In this document: positions 1 through 11,727 of the stretch, piece by piece | Numbering within the stretch: position 1 is the stretch's first letter | How the letters are laid out: every line of letters starts with the position of its first letter | Assembly: GCA_022419385.1 (NCBI GenBank) | Contig: JAJUBI010000006.1 | Span: 2,356,001 to 2,420,000, forward strand | DNA from: Paraconiothyrium sp. Pb-2020 | Lineage: Eukaryota > Ascomycota > Dothideomycetes > Pleosporales > Didymosphaeriaceae | Direction of reading: 5' to 3' | Length of the DNA stretch: 64,000 bases | Position numbers and translations under genes: made by a program | The notes under the pieces: generated by a model | Databases searched by the model: none | Told to the model about the DNA's origin: nothing | What the model saw: only the letters and a program-made list of their open reading frames with translations

Positions 1-3000
1 CATCGAGATTTTCCTGAACGTATCTGATATGGTCGCCTTCGTATGGGGACCGATCAAGTTCCTTCTTTTGGTGTGTTTCTCGGGAAAGTTTTGCATATGG
101 AAGACTGACATGATAGGTCTAGACTGCTAGCACTGTTACCGACTCATTCGAAACGCTGTTAGAAGCCTACTTCGAGATAGGAGAACAATTGCCTCTGCTG
201 CAAGAGTACGAGAAGTTGTTCAAGGAGAATCCATACATGATCCAAGCTCTTGAATTGATTTACATCGACATTCTCGAGTTTCATCAGCAAGCTATGCGGT
301 TCTTCTCTGGAAGTCGTAAGTTGAGGCGACCTTTATTCTTATTTATATCTGATTGTCTCGTGCTCAGGATGGAAAAAGTTTTTTCGCGCCATGTGGAAAG
401 ACTTTGATACAAAGTTTGGTGGGATCAAGAAGAGCCTGGCTCGACACAAAGACCTGGTCGAACGTCGCGCAACGATTTCACAATATCGTGTCTATCGTGA
501 AGACATGGCTGAGACGAAAGCTAAGCTTGACGAGTTGGTTGTCGAAGAACGCACTAAGAAGCTGGCAGCAGTGAAGGAGTGGTTTGCAGTCGGATCGATA
601 CAAGAAGAAGATCATTTGAGATTCACAGAAATTCGGGAAACATACAAAGACACTGGGAAGTGGATCATGAAAAATGACAACATCAAAGATTGGATGGACG
701 CAGACAGTAAGCACGTTGACTATAATTACTAAAAGTGCTCCTTCACTAACATAAAACGCCAAGACCCAGCCACGCCTATACTCTGGTTAACCGGCATGCC
801 CGGCGCTGGTAAAGATAGCTCTTGACCCCGACTCCCATTCAACTGAAGACTAAAGGTCGATAGGGAAAACCATACTGGCTTCGAGTCTTATCGATGCATG
901 TAGATCAAAACCCACTTACATCACGAGCTACTTTTACTGCCACTACGAAGGCCAAGGATGCAACACTGCTGTCGGCGTTCTTAAAGGACTGATTCACCAG
1001 TTATTGAGCCAGTACCCTGATATGCTACCACCCTGTCACACGAAACGAACCGGAAGTGGCGAGCCGGTGCTGCGATCTCTTAAACTGGCCAAGAAGCTGT
1101 TTGAGGATTTTTGTTCAATACCAGAGAAGATATTCATCATCATCGATGGCTTGGACGAATGTGAGCTGGTTGAGCGCAAGCAGCTGCTGGAGTTTCTTAT
1201 CGAAATCGTCACTCAATGTGATACCAGTGACCCAGGTAAACTACGTGTAATGATTGTCAGCCAAGATTACGTGGATATAAAGAGAGCCCTTCACAGCTCA
1301 TCGGTCATTAAGATTGTACCTAACATCGTATCTATGTCTGAAGCAGACAACCGACACGATATTCACAGTTATGTTCGAGTCTGGGTCGACCAGATCGCTG
1401 TCAAACACGGACCGTTCGATGATCAGGCGAAGGAATACCTCCGCAACCTGACCGTGGCACGGGCCAAGGGTACATATGCTACCGCAGGACAATATTCGAT
1501 GCGCTGACCTCACTAGGTATGTTTTTGTATGCTAAGCTGGTTATGGACAACCTTTTTCAGCAGCCAACCCGAGGGGATTTATTAGAGGCTATCAGTGAGA
1601 ACAACTTCCCAGACAGTCTGAAAGAAGCGTAAGTAGAGCTTAGGTTCTTCTCCATCCGTACAATTTCTAGTTGCAAAGTCCTAACTTGCCATAGCTACGA
1701 AAGAATCGTGAGGCGAATTAAACGAACATTTGTGGTTGAATGGCCGAAGGCGAAAAAACTACTGGGCTGGATGGTCTGCGCCCAACGGCAGCTGACATGG
1801 CGGGAAATCCAAGTGGCTCTTTCTATCGACATCGATAGCCGTAGCATAGAGTATGATGACCGCCGCCTTCGGAATCATATTCACGACATCTGTGGCTCTC
1901 TAGTTACGGTATCTGGAAACCGTGTCTCCTTGGTGCATAGCACAGCAAGATAGTGAGCACCACTTCTGTTATTCACAGTTTATGCTAATTTCGCAGCTAC
2001 CTCACAAAATCTACCGAAGATATTCACCAGCCATCAGTAGAATGCGAACTTGCCACGTTATGCCTTCAGTATCTCACATTTCCATGTTTCCAGAGCAAGG
2101 ATCCGATTGAGAAGCAGGAGCTTCGCCAAATGATGCTTGAGGGCCAGTTCGCATTTCAAGATTACGCGGTTGCAAAATGGTTCCAGCATGTCAATGCGTT
2201 TGTGGAATTTGGTAAAGACCTATTGGAGGACTACACAAGAGCGGAAGATCTTATCAGGGGATTGTCACTCGCAATCGACAGCTTTATGGATTATTATCAT
2301 GAGCAGAACTTTCACGAACCCGAGAATATTGTGGAGGAATGCCGTCAAACTTGCAAGAGCTTCGAGGGACAAGACTTCTACGAAGATCTGGTAGCTTTGA
2401 CCAGTCATATCTACACCTTCCAGAAGAAGGGGTTCGAAGCTCGGCACAAGGTCAGCATCAATGGTCTTGGGGAGGCGCTAAACCGTAACCGAAAATTAAT
2501 GGAAGAGACGGTGTCCAAACTCAAAGGTTCAGACTTGGAGACTTTCAAGAAATTCTACGACAACGAAAGACCGTATAAGTGCACGAAGATCACCTGTATG
2601 TACTTTTCCGAAGGTTTCAAGGATTCCAAATCCAAGAAGCGCCACGTCAACATACATGATCGTCCTTACCAGTGTGACGTTCCCGATTGCCTCGGCGCTG
2701 AGGGATTTTCCAACCACAAAGACCTTGAGAAGTGAGACTGCCAACCTCATACTACCTGTTATTATCGCTAACCAACATGCAGGCATACTCGGTCTTTCCA
2801 CCCTGAGATCAGTGATCTTGCAGAGCGCTTCAATTCAACGCATATCAAGAAGACAAAGGCCACGCATACCTGCACTCTATGCGGGAAGTCCTTCACACGA
2901 AAACTCATCTTAGAAGATCATGTGAGAAGCCACAAAGGGATCAGGCTGAACGAATGCGAGGAGTGTGGCAAAGCTTTCACTCGGAAGAATGACCTAAGGA

Positions 3001-3032
3001 GGCATCAGAAAATCCATGAACGCGGAAAATGA
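1..3032 (+). CDS. NLR-like STAND protein: DUF7708-type N-terminus, NACHT NTPase, four C-terminal C2H2 zinc fingers (5' partial)
   Basis: The gene runs off the left edge. Nine exons join in one frame to 868 visible residues: 1-70, 123-315, 368-706, 764-808, 864-1469, 1517-1628, 1695-1952, 1997-2731 and 2783-3032. The N-terminal part (KFLLLTAS, then a helical stretch ending MWKDFDTKFGGIKKSLARH) looks like DUF7708, which often precedes fungal NACHT modules. The P-loop GMPGAGKT is created by splicing out 809-863. Walker B is IFIIIDGLDEC near 1131-1163. After a helical linker, four C2H2 fingers follow: two atypical (CTKITC..., CDVPDC...) and two canonical (CTLCGKSF..., CEECGKAF...). Fungal STAND NTPases act as signal-gated switches in non-self recognition and cell death; the fingers would be the sensor or effector end. 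That role is inferred. All visible motifs are intact, so it is probably functional. Confidence 0.85.
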
Positions 3033-5494
3033 AAACCCGGATGATCCAAGAGCCCTGAGGCTTCGTGTAGATGCAATCGCCTGATTTCGATATATTTCCT
3101 TGACCTTGACATTGAGTACCAGTACAATTCACTTACTGCGAATCCCCTGTACACACTAAACCCTCGATCGAGGTTTAGGTGCTAACTCCGCGCTTCTTCC
3201 TCTCAATACGAGGATAAGAACGCCTGCCCGTATCTCGGCCCCTTCAAGGCGGATCCGATAGCGTGTGCATTCATTGCGCATGACCACCTAGCTCCAGGAG
3301 GAGCAACACGGAGTGATCACAGCCACGGCGCTGCATTGGCTTTGTGATTGGATACCTGTTCGGCGGGGTCTATTAACCGCAGCTAACCACCTTGGCAACA
3401 CTCGTTCACCAGCGCTACTTCCAAGCTTTTCTGTACAGAACACTTGGGAAAATCATAGTTATATAGGGCTGGTATTGAACATCTCATTGAAAAGACACTG
3501 TGAAGCTCACGGCTCTCTCCACGTTCCAAATAAGTGTTGATGGGCGACAAGGCTGAAAATATCGTATTGAAGAATCGTTCATCTCTGCTCAGCCTCGTCT
3601 AGTTTCGCCAAAGACGGCATCAGACGACTTCTAGAGAAAAGGGCATGTGCAAGACGATATGATGACATTGTCCACCGAGGCCAATCTCCTTTCCGATGGT
3701 TACTCATCCTGCCTCTTATTGTTTCTTTTTCGCGTTCAGTCAGATACAAGTAGCAGCTAGCCTCGGAATTCAGGGTTTCACATCTATAACACAGCCTCTC
3801 GCCTCATGCTGAAACTCGGCTTATGTAGTGGCACGACTCGGTCAGGTTGTTTCCGGTGAGTGAAAAATCTGGCCTCAAGGCTTTATAACACCTGCGGAAG
3901 CCCAGCCATAGTCCGTGGAACTTCGTAAGCTTTCGACCTCTCTAATACAGTCACTTCTATCCTTCCAATACCTCTGAAAGGCCTATGGCCTCTCCCTTCT
4001 CACGAAGCAACACTGTAATATTATCGGGCCATGGGGACTGCCTAATATCGAGCTAGCATATCCGATTACATCTAGTCTAGGTGCATTCTTACCACGATCC
4101 CCTTCATAAAGGAGACTCTGTTGGCTTCACTCCCAACAACACGATGCCCTATTCAATGTCTTGAGGTTCGCTTGACAGTCTCTCGCTATTGACCACTCTT
4201 CGCTAATTGAGTCAGATCGCCTTCCTCGAGGGTCATCTCGTCTACGTACTGCTGCTGGGTTCGCCTGACGTAAGCGCAGTAAGAATGCTTGGCTCCGATA
4301 CCAGCAGCGGAATATACCACCTTTCGACCAAAGAATGCTATAGTTGTTAGGACTTTGTCAAAGACGAAGACAGTCGTTGGGATATTTGTTCGCTTGACTA
4401 ATGCAAAGGCCATGCTCAGCGACGGTCTTTCCAGTACAGCAACCACTCGAGACACACCCCCGCGTCGTCGTAATGGAGGACCCCAATATCATAGAGCGCA
4501 TCGAGGCGAGATACAAGAACACACACTGGGCGTTGATGCAATGTAAGCATTGGCCCCGGTTAAACCGCCAGCATCTTCGCGATGGCGCGACGTCACGAAT
4601 CCTGTTAGAGGAGCCATGAACGATGGTTTCCCCAGACTAACCCTGATTGGTTGGTGGGTGAAAGGTTCAGGGGCACGGTCGATCGACATCTTTCCCACCC
4701 ACCCAACAAATCAATTTTCGAAACCTCTCAAGCCTTCCCGCTGACCAATGGCCTTGGGTCTGCTGTGGATGGCCACTGGGCTGACCTCGGTGCAGCCATC
4801 AGGGCCGATGACTCCCTAGCGGATGAAGCCGAAGCAAAGCCATACCGACCCGGGCCGGTAGAACGAGCAAAAGCAATCAACTGACACCAAAAATACATCT
4901 CCAAAGCGGCTTTGGCCTATAGAACCTCGTCTTATGAAGCCATCGTCAAGATCCTTAGCAGTCCTTACCGATACCGCACTCCCGACATGCATTCTTCAAA
5001 CGCCAGCTCATCAATGGTGGCATCCATCGCGCGAAATGGACTCTTTGAGAGGTGCACGGTAGACAGGGGGCCTTGATTGCGGCTAAGAATGCTCCTTGTG
5101 TCCCTGATGGCTTCACATAACCTCATGCGAGTGGTGCTTGCTCGTCTTCGTACTGATGGTGGATGGCTTCCAGAACGTGTGTTCACTCGCAGATTGATGT
5201 GCGTACATCACTCACTGACCACAAAAGAGAGTTTTGGAGCTTATAATGCCGCCTTTGGTTTACGGTTGTTCTCTTTCTAATCCTCGATCCCGCGCTCGCC
5301 ATCTTTAGGCACTCTGTCGTCCCGAGTAAGACTCCCGTCGTTCAGTGCTCTGTCTCTGAGACCCATTGACTGAGTTCGCGCAGGAAATTTATATCGGCAC
5401 GTACTACTTGGCGGACAATATTCACTGTTTTCGTCTATCTTCTCCGCGAAGGTTTTTGACTAGTGGCCACCGCGTGTGAGCACCCTCTATCGTC
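3033..5494. other. Intergenic, 2.5 kb, no convincing gene
   Basis: Only short ORFs of under 90 codons without recognisable domains occur here, in both orientations. Around 4200-4900 several overlap in different frames, which could reflect an old decayed coding sequence, but I can name no family. No terminal repeats or tRNA-like folds were seen. Confidence 0.5.
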
Positions 5495-6187
5495 ATGGAC
5501 TTCGCAGACCCGAATATACCACCTAGTCACTTCTATAGTGATGATAGTGAGTCCGCAGATGGACTATCAAACGAAACATTCTCCGACAGTGCTCTGGATT
5601 CAGGTACCGACTCAGAGCTGGAGTCGAATATCAGTAGTCCACCATCGCGTTGCCCAACACCGGACGAAGGTAATGGGAGGTCTCCTGCAACAGAATTCGA
5701 ATATCGGTCTCCCGAGCCCATTGATGAGCACGTTCTCAATCATGTCAACTGTTCAGAGCGAAGACTGCGTAACATACTGCCAGCTCTCTCTCCGATACGC
5801 GAGGGTCCCGCTCAGCCAACGCCACCGTGCGTTCAAGCTACTCAAGGGCTTCCATCGAATGGACCAGGAGAAAAGCCAGAGCGCCGTCTCACAGATCCTG
5901 GAGTATATAAGATGGGACCAAACCCATTTGATGGACCATATAAACTCGTTCACTCAGCCTCCGATCCTAGCGCGCCCGCCACCGATGGTAGGATCTCTTG
6001 CCGCCATTGCAATGCAACTTTTGCCCATCGCCAAAGCTTTTATCGTCACAAAAAATATGTACACAAGAAGGAAATCAGTACCTGTCAACACTGCGAGGAG
6101 GAGTTTTCGCGCCCTGATGCCTTGAAGGCACACTTGGCAAAGAACTTATCATCATGCACTCATACTTCTCGCACTGAGCTTGAGTAG
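5495..6187 (+). CDS. C2H2 zinc-finger protein, 230 aa
   Basis: This is a single uninterrupted ORF beginning MDFADPNIPPSHFY. The first 150 residues are acidic, Ser/Pro-rich and look disordered, resembling an activation region. Two C2H2 fingers sit near residues 165-220: CRHCNATF...H....H, and CQHCEEEF...H with a less regular second half ending near SSCTH. This is the architecture of small fungal nuclear zinc-finger proteins, probably DNA-binding. A second ATG frame overlaps it (5463-6125) but has no domain. The stop is followed directly by a GTAAG, so a variant C-terminus from a further exon is possible but not needed. Target genes are unknown. Confidence 0.75.
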   Translation: MDFADPNIPPSHFYSDDSESADGLSNETFSDSALDSGTDSELESNISSPPSRCPTPDEGNGRSPATEFEYRSPEPIDEHVLNHVNCSERRLRNILPALSPIREGPAQPTPPCVQATQGLPSNGPGEKPERRLTDPGVYKMGPNPFDGPYKLVHSASDPSAPATDGRISCRHCNATFAHRQSFYRHKKYVHKKEISTCQHCEEEFSRPDALKAHLAKNLSSCTHTSRTELE

Positions 6188-7255
6188 GTAAGCTTTGCCT
6201 CTATCTCAATCAGTCTACCCTGCTCACTGGTTCAGGTTTCCAACTTCGGTATCGCCCTAGAGTGTCCTTCATGTACTTATCACGTCATCACAAGAAACCA
6301 AGTATTGCAGGAGGTTGGCATTGGGACTACAGTTAGGTTTTGACCAGGGATGCGAGTGATGAAACTAGGCAAAGTGCATGCTCTCGAAGCACATGCGGGA
6401 GAGCAAACTCAGTATTCCCCGCCAGAATGGGAAGATACTCCGATACCTTTAGCTATTCACAATGACTTCATGACTTACGAATGCCACACATGATTTCCGT
6501 TCTTAAAGAAACAAGTTGCACAGTGAAACTAATGTTGAGATTAAAATCCACGGTATTCTCCTCATCTTCTGATCCCTCAAACTTGCTTTGGGTAATGACG
6601 AACCTCAAATTTAATGATGGATTGCCGACAAAGTATAACTTCTGCAAATTATTCCCTTGACAAAGAAGAGTGTAGCTAGAGAACTGTGAGCCAGAAAAGG
6701 CAGCAATACGTGCCGAAAATTTCAAGCACAACAACTGTAGTGTCAGACCCCAGCGTGGTGGCTTGGGCGATAACGATCACTTCTGTAAGCAACATTTTGG
6801 GCAAGCACAGAGCCTTGAAACCTCGTCCGCGCTAAGGATTGCAGTGAAATGTCATCCATCTCCCTGTTCGCCCACAGAGTGCACTGGAACGCAATCCATC
6901 GCGTTCAGCCTGCCATTGAGCGACGTGAGGTGTAACGCCGTATTGCGCCACGTTAGTCCCCACTCACAAACGCGCTCTTCGTGTTCGCTTAGGTAGCAAC
7001 CTGTCCCGTTCCTTTTCCCCTTGTCCGTGTGAGTTCCTGTTCAAGTCTGGTCGATAACATTTCAGTCATAATCCTCAACTACACATCATTCACGTAGTCT
7101 CTAGGAATAGCGTAAGAAGCCGGGGCCCCTTCCATGTGGCGAACTGGTGCTCGGTGATATTTTTTAGATTAGTTGGACTTATATCGAGACAGGACGATAC
7201 TTTGGCCACCTTCACATTGCCTTGTTATTCAAGCGTTAAGACTAGTACGACCATG
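6188..7255. other. Intergenic, 1.07 kb
   Basis: It lies between the convergent ends of the C2H2 gene and the MFS gene. It is AT-rich in 6450-6730, with only short antisense ORFs. I see nothing I can name. Confidence 0.5.
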
Positions 7256-9083
7256 TCAGATTCTTGTGTCCATCTGCCTCGCTGCATAGTGACGGTATCT
7301 GTCCTTCGTCCAGCTTCGTAGGCTCTTGCCATACACCATCAAAGCAACAGTACCACCTACAAGGACTGGCAGTGTCATCATCGCAAAGGTGAGCATCACA
7401 TTGTGCAATTGGACTCGTTCAACCCAGGGAGTGAGTACGAGAACAAAGATAGTGGCCATAATGTTGCGAGTAAAAGTCACTCCGATAACAGCATCAGCAA
7501 TGATCTATTGCATCTTGTCAACGTATCGAATACGAGAAGCTAGAGAGATACTCACATCGGTATACGCGTCTGTGAGGTAGGTCAATGCAACACTAGCGAT
7601 TGGTGGCATGGCAAATCCTAAAAGGCCGAGGCCGACAGCAACAACTGGCCAACTCATGCCTTTACCAAGCGCATAGCCAGTAAGGAGCAGAGCAGCGGGA
7701 AAAACAGGAGCAAACACGAGCAGGAGCCAGAGGCGCATCTCGGGCTCGTACACTCCTTTGTTCCTGCGAGCAAGATACAGAATGATGCGATCGCTGAACG
7801 GGGCAGTCAGTGCCGTACCTATAACGTTACCAATGAGAGGTGGAAGGCTCATCAGTCCAACTGCTGCAGCATTGAAGTTATATGGTGGGGCCGGCATGTA
7901 AGTGGCGACCAGAGTGACGGAAACCTGCAAAGCGGCGGTGACAAGGCCATACAGAATAGCGACGTACAATACAGCTGGTATTGTGCACTGGACCAGAAGC
8001 GGTTGATAGCTGTGGTGTGCAAGCTTCGTAAAACTTCCGGAGGTAGTGTACCATGGCTTCAAACGCTGAGCATAGGTCTTTCGTGGAGGCATGATCACCG
8101 TTGCGAGAGAGTCGATAGGTTCGAGCTGGTCGTCATCGGGTTTGACATCTCGATCTATCATCGCTTTGCTGACCGAGTGACTCGGTGGTTGAATAGTTCC
8201 AGCAAAACCGTCAGTAGGTGGGACAAATTTGGTTTCCTCGTAGAAAAACGCGAATAGGATAAGGCAGATACCCATACAGATGGCCGTCCAACACCATACC
8301 CAACGCCAGCCCTGGCCGACTGTGATATACCCAGCGACCAACGCTGACATTGACGTGCCGATGGTCATCGTGCAGATGTAGAGGTTGTTCATCAAGCCTC
8401 GCTGATGGACAAAGAATACATCAGCAATCGTCATTTGCACAATGACTTCAGCTAATGAACCAAACAAGCAGTTGAAGACTTGGATGAGGTATAGGTCTGT
8501 TGTAGAGCTCATCTTCGCAGCCCAGATTGCGACAGCGACCTGTCCAAGGGAACTGAGGATGTAGATCGGTCGCCTGCCGTACTTGAGAGCGAATGGAATA
8601 AAAAGCAAGGCGCCGACACCGAGTGCTGCTGTGCCTGTCGCATAGCTGTTTTGGAGCGTCTCATAATTGAAGCCGAGTTCGATGTTCATCGGTGCCCATG
8701 TCGGGGTGATTGCAGAAATTCTACCAAAGAGCTTGTCAACTTCAGATTCTGACCAGGTATGAAGGCATCGAAAGCAAACTTACAGTGCGAACACCAGAAG
8801 AGAGTAAAGAAGCGTCAGACCGAAATTGAGATTCTTCTCCCAGCATAGCCATTTCTACATGATGTCAGCCAAAGCTGCTGATTGATTGGAACAGTAGCGG
8901 ATGAGTATACCAGCGGATCATTTGGATCATTAGAAGGGGTTGGCACGAGTACCACTTCGTAACCTTCAGCACCTTGTGCTGCATGGCGAAGTTCTATCAA
9001 TCTGCAGTCAATACACGTGGCCGTAAGCTAGTTCTGTAAAATGGTGGAGCGAACCTTCGAGGGTGACAGTACCCGGTGGCCAT
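7256..9083 (-). CDS. MFS transporter, DHA1-like (12 TM drug:H+ antiporter type)
   Basis: Five exons on the minus strand (9083-9055, 9001-8911, 8854-8784, 8720-7556, 7504-7256) give about 534 residues. The cytosolic NDPNDPLKW motif leads into TM1, as in fungal DHA1 permeases. The TM2-3 loop carries KYGRRPIY, an A-like motif, and a central loop (residues about 240-290) separates two six-helix halves. The C-terminal exon holds the last two helices (NIMATIFVLVLTPWV..., VLVGGTVALMVYG). Such permeases export toxic or secondary compounds, or import small solutes, at the plasma membrane. The first exon is uncertain. ATG 9083 keeps the frame, whereas an alternative start near 9124 encodes the more typical SAWPPGTVTLE but does not splice in frame with the visible sites. 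It is transcribed divergently from the amidohydrolase. Confidence 0.85.
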
Positions 9084-9738
9084 GCCGAGGAGTCGTCATT
9101 ATGCGGTACCGAGACTGACTGCATTTTGAGGGAGAAAGTGAATGCGGTGGGTCCTTGGGGTCACATCGGGGCCCTAGGACCCCTTATACACGAAAATTAT
9201 CGCGTCTATCGCGCCGAGTCCTCCTAAGTAGCATTTCAAGATAAGGGTGAGGTGCGATTTCAAGTCAATCTTCGCCAGATCGACAAGGTTCCCGGCAGAC
9301 CTGCCTGGGCTCCGCGGTCCTCGTTGGCTCGGACAGACCCATTCCACGGTATGCGGGGGAAACTGCGACAAGACTGAGATAGGCGTGGAGTAGCGCCCGG
9401 GTGCATTGCGCGGTACATCGACTAACTCTTGCCGAGCATCGTAGCGTTCCGGCTGGACCTTCTCAATGCGGTTAGATAGCTGCTTCCTTGTGAAAGCGGA
9501 AGACATCTGAACGCAGATGTCGAAGCACGTGCGGTATAGGGTTCCAAGGTTGCGGACGCATGTTTGGGGTTTAATTCAAGGTGCGTTTGCGCTTTCTTCC
9601 TGCTGCCTTCTTGTCTTCGATACCGCGGATATCAGTCATTCAGCTAGCGACATCTCCCTCGGCACCTCGATAACAGCAACATTAGATCAACGTGACTACC
9701 TCCTAGAACTGCATGTCTGCTGAAATATAATCAACAGA
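9084..9738. promoter_or_regulatory. Divergent intergenic region between MFS transporter and amidohydrolase
   Basis: About 650 bp separates the two start codons, so both promoters must lie here and could share activator sites. Two short ORFs, 9174-9506 (minus) and 9517-9723 (plus), lack any recognisable domain and look accidental. Confidence 0.45.
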
Positions 9739-11373
9739 ATGGCTACCAAGATCTTCATCAACGCACGCGTGTTCTCAAATTCAAGCGCGCGACAGCACGA
9801 GATTGAATTTTCAAGCTGCATGGCAATTCAAAACGGGAAGATCCTCCACGTTGGTACAGAAGATGATGCTCTTGTTCATGACCTCCTCAATTCTGGGGTG
9901 GAAGCAATCGACCTCAAGCAACAGCTCGTAGTACCAGGCCTCATCGACGCGCACACTCACCTTCTCTTCTTCGGCTTGTCCCGTCAAAAGCTCGACCTGA
10001 CCGATTGTGTATCGCTCGAAGAAGTACGCACCGCCATTTCAGACTATGCGAAGGCTAATCCCGACCTGCCACGCATACTGTGCCGCGGATGGCAACAGCC
10101 TAGCACTGGTCGACAAGCCTTAGCAACAATGCTAGATGACCTAGATCCACGACCAATCTACGTGGAATCATTGGATTTGCATTCATCTTGGGTCAACACA
10201 GCCGCACTGAGGGAGCTACCTCTGGACAACGCAAAAGATCTTGGTCCTCATCAAGTCGTTTGCGATAATAATGGACAACCGACTGGGCTTTTTGCAGAGG
10301 CCGGCCAGGTCGATATTGTGTGGTCTTTCCTGAACGCCCATTACACTATAGAAGAGAAGCAAGATGCGCTAGACAAGACCTTCCAAGCATACATCGCTGC
10401 AGGGTACACGGGAGCCATCGACATGGCCATGGATGACAACGCTTGGGATGCCTTGAAGTTGTACCGGGAGAGGAATGGAGGACTACCCATACATGTTGCC
10501 GCGCATTGGCTGATTACGCCTCCGGGGAGTGGAGGCGATCTTGCGGAAAAACTTGATGTGGCAATCGCACAAATGAAAGAGTGGTCTGCATCCGCATCCC
10601 CAGAATTCTGCATCGTTGGTATTAAGCTCATTTGCGATGGAGTTGTCGACGGGTGCACTGCCGCATTGAGTCATCCATATACTGGACATGTGGACATGGC
10701 TGAGCCGCTGTGGCCTTCAGACGCAATGGAAGAAGTGGTATACCAAGCAACGCAGGCTGGACTCCAGGTAGCAATCCACGCGATTGGGGATGCAGCGGTC
10801 ACCCAAGCCATAAACGCAATCGCTAAATCTAGCAGTCCCAACGGCAGGCACCGCATCGAACATCTTGAGCTCACTTCTGAAGAAGATGCAAAGCGGTTGG
10901 GTCAACTTGGAATCACTGCATCTGTCCAGCCAGTCCATTCCGATCCAGCGATCCTAGTCGACTACCAAAAGCTGGTCGGTACGAAATCATTCGAGCGCGC
11001 ATTTGCTTACAAGGAATTTCTTGACGGCGGTGCTTGTGTCGCATTAGGCACAGATGCTCCAACCGCGCTACATCTCCCCTTACCAAACTTGTACAATGCA
11101 ACAACACGGAGATCAGCGACGCGGCCTAAGATGACTGCGAAGACGACAGCGCATCAAGCATTGACGATGACACAAGCTTTTCATGCCGCAACAACAGGCG
11201 CGGCTTATTCACGCTCTGCCGAGACGTGGACAGGCAGGTTGGAGAAAGGGCTGCAGGCTGATTTTGTAGTCCTTGATTGCGCGTGGAGCGCGGATCAGTT
11301 GCTGAAGGCTACGACGGAGCAGACTTGGTCGAGAGGGAAACAGCTCTACCCTACGCATCGATCACAGACTTGA
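9739..11373 (+). CDS. Amidohydrolase family 3 protein (YtcJ-like), 544 aa
   Basis: One intronless ORF, MATKIFINARVF..., of typical family length. It opens with the beta-sandwich half (IFINARVF...IQNGKILHVG) and then GLIDAHTHLL, the metal-binding HxH. Further metal-site elements follow in order: a Lys in GIKLICDGVVDG, His in HAIGDAAV, His in RIEHLEL, and Asp in LGTDAPT. The tail (GRLEKGLQADFVVLD) closes the sandwich, as in N-acyl or imidazolone-type amidohydrolases. It probably hydrolyses an amide or cyclic amide in the cytosol; there is no signal peptide and the substrate is unknown. Its divergent MFS neighbour could import the substrate, which is an inference from position only. Confidence 0.9.
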   Translation: MATKIFINARVFSNSSARQHEIEFSSCMAIQNGKILHVGTEDDALVHDLLNSGVEAIDLKQQLVVPGLIDAHTHLLFFGLSRQKLDLTDCVSLEEVRTAISDYAKANPDLPRILCRGWQQPSTGRQALATMLDDLDPRPIYVESLDLHSSWVNTAALRELPLDNAKDLGPHQVVCDNNGQPTGLFAEAGQVDIVWSFLNAHYTIEEKQDALDKTFQAYIAAGYTGAIDMAMDDNAWDALKLYRERNGGLPIHVAAHWLITPPGSGGDLAEKLDVAIAQMKEWSASASPEFCIVGIKLICDGVVDGCTAALSHPYTGHVDMAEPLWPSDAMEEVVYQATQAGLQVAIHAIGDAAVTQAINAIAKSSSPNGRHRIEHLELTSEEDAKRLGQLGITASVQPVHSDPAILVDYQKLVGTKSFERAFAYKEFLDGGACVALGTDAPTALHLPLPNLYNATTRRSATRPKMTAKTTAHQALTMTQAFHAATTGAAYSRSAETWTGRLEKGLQADFVVLDCAWSADQLLKATTEQTWSRGKQLYPTHRSQT

Positions 11374-11727
11374 TACTTACATCACAGAATAAAGTTATGC
11401 AAAAGCCGCACCATATCTGATGAAACTTGAAATTCGATCGTTGACTGGTGACCTTTGAGCATCAGATATATAATAAGCACCTGTGAACATCAGGTTGAGA
11501 CTCCCTTTCCGCCTTGCCCACTGGGCTCCTGACTTCATGAACCACAGCAGGCGATGCTGTGTAAGCGGCCGAGTTTCGCACCGCTCTACTAGTGACCGAC
11601 TGCTAGAAATCCGTAACAGGGAACTGTAGACAGACGCCTGCACCTTTACAATGGTGTTCACTCTCCAGCGCAGCACGGCACGGCACCGTTGCGAAGAAAG
11701 CGAAGCACGCGCGAACCGTCCATGAGC
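11374..11727. other. Convergent intergenic spacer
   Basis: Contains the 3' ends of the amidohydrolase and of the small minus-strand gene. A short minus ORF (11395-11676) has no recognisable domain. Confidence 0.5.

Noticed and set aside
9739..11373. Several minus-strand ORFs under the amidohydrolase
   Set aside because: Shadows of the conserved plus-strand frame.
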